Source: Acidobacteriota bacterium (GTDB taxonomy: Bacteria > Acidobacteriota > Vicinamibacteria > Vicinamibacterales > UBA2999). Taken from it: a DNA stretch of 9,348 nt. The stretch spans positions 1 to 9,348 of the forward strand of contig JADZBZ010000190.1 of NCBI GenBank assembly GCA_020851835.1, read 5' to 3'. Below are positions 6,597-9,348 of the stretch, piece after piece. Both the position numbers and the translations under genes were made by a program. The notes under the pieces were generated by a model, which was given only the letters and a program-made list of their open reading frames with translations, was not told the origin of the DNA and searched no databases. Position 1 is the first letter of the stretch. Each line of letters begins with the position of its first letter.

Positions 6597-7403
6597 GTGT
6601 CCCGATACCGACTCACCATCGAATACGCCGGCACCCGCTACAGCGGCTGGCAGAAGCAAACCAACGCCCGCACGATCCAGGGCGAGCTCGAGCGGGCCAT
6701 TGCCGAGGCGACCCGGCGCCGGGACTTCGAGTTCCAGGGGGCGGGCCGCACCGACGCCGGCGTCCACGCGCTGCATCAGGTCGCCCACCTCGGCCTTGGC
6801 GTGCGCGTGCCGCCGGAGTCGCTTCGCCGCCAGATCAACGACAACCTCCCGCACGATATCAACGTGCTCGGCATTGAGCCGGCGCCGGCGCGGTTCCATG
6901 CAAGGCACGCCGCGGTGGCCCGCACGTACCTGTACCAGGTGTCCCGCCGCCGGTCGGCCTTCGCCAAGCCGTATGTCTGGTGGGTGAAAGACGCGGTCGA
7001 TGTGGCCGCCATGAGGGCCGCCGCCGCCGGCTTTGCCGGGATGCACGACTTCCGATCGTTCTCGGATGACGACCCGGACGACAAGTCCACCGACGTCCTG
7101 ATCGAGGAGGTCACGATTGCCGAGGAGGGCGACCTCATCCTCATCCGCGTTGGCGGGTCGCACTTCATCTGGAAGATGGTGCGCCGGATGGCCGGAGTGC
7201 TCGTGGAGGCGGGCTGCGGGCGGCTGGCGCCCGATGCGGTGCCGCGGCTGCTGGTCCAGGACTCGGGCCTGCCGGCCCGTGTGACCGCGCCGGCAGCCGG
7301 CTTGTTCCTGGAGCGGGTGTTCTATGCCGGCGACGAGCGACGCCTGCCGCTCGTCGCCGCCTGCGCGGTTCCGGCTATCGCGCGTTCGCGAGCGCGTCCA
7401 TGA
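6597..7403 (+). CDS. truA: tRNA pseudouridine(38-40) synthase TruA
   Basis: TruA converts uridines 38, 39 and 40 in the anticodon arm of many tRNAs to pseudouridine. The 268-residue product begins SRYRLTIEYAGTRYSGWQKQ, has RTIQGELERA at 25-34, and carries the catalytic motif GRTDAGVHA with nucleophile D53. RTYLYQVSRR near 109 supplies the conserved active-site tyrosine region. HFIWKMVRRMAGVLVEAG and the closing APAAGLFLERVFY complete the C-terminal domain. The start is GTG at 6597, which gives the usual family N-terminus. A tail of about 26 residues after the last conserved segment extends the gene past the stop of the convergent cytochrome gene, so the two overlap by 29 bp. The divergent neighbour is ridA. 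Confidence 0.95.
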   Translation: MSRYRLTIEYAGTRYSGWQKQTNARTIQGELERAIAEATRRRDFEFQGAGRTDAGVHALHQVAHLGLGVRVPPESLRRQINDNLPHDINVLGIEPAPARFHARHAAVARTYLYQVSRRRSAFAKPYVWWVKDAVDVAAMRAAAAGFAGMHDFRSFSDDDPDDKSTDVLIEEVTIAEEGDLILIRVGGSHFIWKMVRRMAGVLVEAGCGRLAPDAVPRLLVQDSGLPARVTAPAAGLFLERVFYAGDERRLPLVAACAVPAIARSRARP

Positions 7404-8151
7404 GCGCTTCGGTCCGCTGGGTCGCTCGGTCGAGCCGCTCCTTCAGATTGTCGAAGACGAACTCATGACCGGCGTTGCGCGCCTCGATGACGGGCACTTC
7501 AGCCTGCCGCCAGGCCTCTTCGAACTTGGCGCGCACCGCCTTGTCGCGAATACGCCTGATGATGCTCTGCGCCTCGTTCAACCGGGTACGCGCCGAACGG
7601 ACCTCGGCCATCAGCAGCCGCGCGTCTTCGGCCCGGCCCGGACGCGCCTGCGGACGGCCGGGGCCGTGGCACGCGTTGCACTGGTTTTCGAGGGAGGCCG
7701 GCGACAACAGGTGTGCGCCCACCTCGCCGTGACAGGTGGAACAGGTGGGTCCCCGATCGTCCCCAGAGAGGAGCAGCTTGTAGTGCGCGCTCTTCTGGAA
7801 CGAGACAAAGGGGCCCGTGTGACACGTCCCGCAGGTCTTCGGCAGGTTCACCCGATTGACGGGACTCGCCGGGCTCCGCGCCGGCAGGATGTCGCGGTGC
7901 GCCTGGAACTTCTCGAACGTGGTGGCATCGCCGCCGTGGCACTTGTCGCACCCCACGCTATTGCGCGAGTGCGGCGAGAATTCCCATTCCTGCAGGTGCC
8001 GCAGGGCAAAACCGCTCCAGTTCGGAGCAGCCGCCTGCTGGTTCGCAATGTGACAGTCGGCGCACCGGCTCGACTGCGCCTGGACGCTCGCGACCAGACC
8101 CGTCAGGAGCGCCACGGTGAAGAGTGCTGTACCAATCCGAAGTTTGCGCAT
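7375..8151 (-). CDS. Secreted pentaheme c-type cytochrome (cytochrome c554-like) with helical C-terminal domain
   Basis: The 258-residue product has a signal peptide: MRKLR, a hydrophobic core at 6-22, and a VQA cleavage site near residue 25. Five heme c attachment sites follow: CADCH (30-34), CDKCH (68-72), CGTCH (107-111), CSTCH (137-141) and CNACH (158-162). Exactly five further histidines lie in this region (H52, H61, H85, H123, H147), enough for all five hemes to have a distal histidine. Settings such as SPHS before heme 2 and SAHY before heme 4 resemble cytochrome c554/NapC-type multiheme proteins. Residues about 170-258 have no hemes and look helical, rich in Arg, Glu and Ala. The role is periplasmic electron transfer; donor and acceptor are unknown and no reductase or membrane quinol oxidase gene is adjacent. 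A TATACT box stands just before the ATG. Confidence 0.9.
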   Translation of the reverse strand: MRKLRIGTALFTVALLTGLVASVQAQSSRCADCHIANQQAAAPNWSGFALRHLQEWEFSPHSRNSVGCDKCHGGDATTFEKFQAHRDILPARSPASPVNRVNLPKTCGTCHTGPFVSFQKSAHYKLLLSGDDRGPTCSTCHGEVGAHLLSPASLENQCNACHGPGRPQARPGRAEDARLLMAEVRSARTRLNEAQSIIRRIRDKAVRAKFEEAWRQAEVPVIEARNAGHEFVFDNLKERLDRATQRTEALMDALANAR

Positions 8152-8159
8152 ACCCGCAG

Positions 8160-8165
8160 AGTATA
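8160..8165 (-). promoter_or_regulatory. -10 box for the pentaheme cytochrome gene
   Basis: TATACT on the minus strand ends 8 bases before the ATG at 8151, predicting transcription start near 8153 and a leader of about two bases. It lies in the 36-bp gap after the small CxxC gene, so the cytochrome appears to have its own promoter. No Shine-Dalgarno is convincing. Confidence 0.5.
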
Positions 8166-8187
8166 CAAGGCGAGTGCCCCTACGGCA

Positions 8188-8424
8188 TCAGGCGACGGCC
8201 GCTTCTTTTTGCCGCACGGGATCGGCCGGTGCCGGGATTTCGGCAACCAGCCTCGCCGCACGCAGTCGGTCGAGATGGCGACGATAGCAGCGGAAGCACA
8301 GCGCGTGGTACCGGTCCCACTTGACCACACCACGGTACCGGAAGAGCGCGCGCCGGGACTCGCACTGGAGACAGACATGCTTGACAGCCGACGCCCGCCG
8401 GGTGAACCGAAGTCGCAGCATCAT
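8188..8424 (-). CDS. Small basic protein with two CxxC pairs (zinc-ribbon-like), function unknown
   Basis: This is a 78-residue Arg-rich protein with cysteine pairs CLQC (18-21) and CFRC (43-46), 21 residues apart. That spacing suits a single zinc-binding knuckle pair. Between them lies RALFRYRGVVKWDRYHAL, and an Arg-rich helix (YRRHLDRLRAARL) follows. There is no signal peptide and no membrane segment. I do not assign a function; nucleic-acid or protein binding through a zinc ribbon is the natural guess. The start is ATG at 8424, with a second ATG at 8421. A TAGGGT box (8436-8431) could start transcription exactly at 8424; GGTGG just upstream is the only ribosome-site candidate. The gene is divergent from the WYL regulator across 40 bp, and the cytochrome gene follows 36 bp downstream. 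The ordered Cys pairs argue that the frame is real. Confidence 0.65.
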   Translation of the reverse strand: MMLRLRFTRRASAVKHVCLQCESRRALFRYRGVVKWDRYHALCFRCYRRHLDRLRAARLVAEIPAPADPVRQKEAAVA

Positions 8425-8430
8425 GGAACC

Positions 8431-8436
8431 ACCCTA
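8431..8436 (-). promoter_or_regulatory. Possible TANNNT -10 box for the small CxxC protein gene
   Basis: TAGGGT on the minus strand keeps only the TA and final T of the -10 consensus, but it sits exactly where a leaderless start at 8424 would need it. It lies in the 40-bp divergent region, so a regulator encoded next door could bind over it. Confidence 0.25.
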
Positions 8437-8464
8437 TCGCTGCCGGTGGACAGATGAGGTCACG

Positions 8465-9348
8465 ATGGAACGACACGCCGAAATCGTCCGCCAGTGGCGG
8501 ATTCTCCTCGCCCTCGAGGGCCGCGCACGAGGCCTCGATCTGTCGGCCCTGCGCGAGGCGGCCGGCGGCGCCGTGTCGGCGCGAACCATCCGGCGCGACC
8601 TGGAGGCCCTGGCCCAGGCGGGCTTCCCCATCGAGTCGGTTCGCCGGGACGGCCGGGCCGTTCACTCGCTCAACCGCGAGGTGTTCGGCGGCCTGGTGGC
8701 CGCGGGCTTTTCGTTGTCGGAACTCTGTGCCCTTTACCTGAGCCGCACCCTGCTGGCGGCGCTGGCCGGCGGACCGTTCCACGACAGCCTGGCGTCGGCC
8801 TTCGACAAGCTCGCCGAGGCCCTGCCGCCGGCGCTCTGGCGGTTCGTGGACCAGCTGCCGACGGCCCTGGCCGCGAAGGCCTCGGTCGTTCGCGGCGGGA
8901 CCGCGACGCCGCGACTGGTCGATGCCCTGCTCACCGCGGTGCTCGGCCACCGCCGCGTCCGCATGCGCTACCACTCGTTTGCCAGCCAGCAGGTCAAGGA
9001 CTACGAGGTGGAGCCCTACCGTGTCGCCTACGCGCACGGCACGCTCTACCTGTTTGCCTTCGTCCCGGCGTACGGCGAGATGCGGACCTTCGCCGTGCAG
9101 CGCATCGAAGCACTGGTGGTGCTCGAAGATGCATTCGATCCCAGGGAGGCCAGCGTTGGCGTATTCCCCGACTCGGTGTCGGCCTACTCGGGACCGCCCA
9201 GCCGCGTGGTGATCGACTTCTCGCCCGAGGAGGCGCCCTACATCCGCGAGCGCGACTGGCACCCGAGCCAGCGCCTCGACCCGCTGGCTTCGGGCGGCGT
9301 GCGCGTGACGCTGGACGTCAGCCTCGACTGGGGCCTGGAGGCCTGGAT
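8465..9348 (+). CDS. WYL-domain transcriptional regulator with N-terminal helix-turn-helix, 3' end cut by window
   Basis: The frame is open from the ATG at 8465 to the window end, about 294 codons. Residues about 5-65 form a DeoR/YafY-type winged helix, with SARTIRRDLEALAQAGFPIE as the recognition region. A helical linker follows. The WYL domain starts near 150 (LLTAVLGHRRVRMRYHS) and includes YEVEPYRVAYAHGTLYLFAF at about 179-198 and MRTFAVQRIEAL; the name-giving WYL triad reads LYL here. The start of the C-terminal WCX region is present (SRVVIDFSPEEAPYIRERDW, about 247-266). Family members are usually about 320-330 residues, so only a short part is missing. WYL proteins are ligand-sensing regulators, some known to bind nucleic acids or nucleotides. 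GAGG (8456-8459), 5 bases before the ATG, supports the start. The divergent small CxxC gene is the likeliest local target. Confidence 0.9.
   Translation, partial: MERHAEIVRQWRILLALEGRARGLDLSALREAAGGAVSARTIRRDLEALAQAGFPIESVRRDGRAVHSLNREVFGGLVAAGFSLSELCALYLSRTLLAALAGGPFHDSLASAFDKLAEALPPALWRFVDQLPTALAAKASVVRGGTATPRLVDALLTAVLGHRRVRMRYHSFASQQVKDYEVEPYRVAYAHGTLYLFAFVPAYGEMRTFAVQRIEALVVLEDAFDPREASVGVFPDSVSAYSGPPSRVVIDFSPEEAPYIRERDWHPSQRLDPLASGGVRVTLDVSLDWGLEAW

Noticed and set aside
8305..8341. Paired GGTACCGG-type repeats about 25 bp apart inside the small CxxC gene, considered as an operator or hairpin
   Set aside because: The pairing outside the self-palindromic GGTACC is only about 5 bp (CGTGG/CCACG), and the bases are accounted for by codons of the conserved-looking core of the protein.
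7324..8457. A 377-codon plus-strand frame opposite the cytochrome gene
   Set aside because: The minus strand here encodes five ordered CxxCH motifs after a signal peptide; the plus frame has no domain and starts within truA.
8180..9262. A 360-codon minus-strand frame opposite the WYL gene
   Set aside because: Its translation is compositionally biased with no recognisable domain, and it overlaps the well-supported WYL regulator and the small CxxC gene, both with coherent motifs.

Overview
This window reads as ordinary chromosomal DNA from a GC-rich bacterium, most likely an acidobacterium of the Vicinamibacteria type. That placement is an inference. It rests on the high GC, a very large secreted Asp-box propeller protein of a family abundant in Acidobacteriota, a secreted five-heme cytochrome, a WYL-type regulator, and AT-rich -10 boxes lying directly against start codons. 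No sequence comparison was available.

Layout. Positions 1-4695 are all minus strand. In transcription order they are surE, tRNA-Pro(CGG) with an encoded CCA and a terminator hairpin, a polytopic flippase-like membrane protein, and a signal-peptide-bearing multi-Asp-box (VPS10/sortilin-like) beta-propeller protein whose 3' end runs off the window start. At about 4.7 kb the direction flips to a plus-strand pair, nfeD and a stomatin/QmcA-like SPFH protein, a known membrane-domain partnership. ridA (minus) converges on that pair and is itself divergent from truA (plus) across only 37 bp. truA then converges on, and overlaps by 29 bp, a minus-strand pentaheme c-type cytochrome gene. A small CxxC...CxxC protein gene (minus) lies next, and divergent from it is a DeoR/WYL-type regulator that is cut by the window end.

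How the genes relate. surE, truA, tRNA-Pro and ridA are housekeeping functions: nucleotide phosphatase, tRNA pseudouridylation, decoding and imine detoxification. nfeD with the SPFH gene is the only clear functional operon. The other genes are mostly single transcription units, as the strand alternation and very short intergenic spaces show. No gap of 300 bases or more lacks a gene; the longest intergenic stretch is 104 bp, at 2597-2700.

I see no mobile element, CRISPR array, defence system or obvious new multi-gene system. The pattern most worth checking is that TANNNT-type -10 boxes sit 5-12 bases from the start codons of several genes (nfeD, ridA, truA, the cytochrome gene, surE, and perhaps two more). 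This suggests leaderless or near-leaderless transcription from compact divergent promoters.
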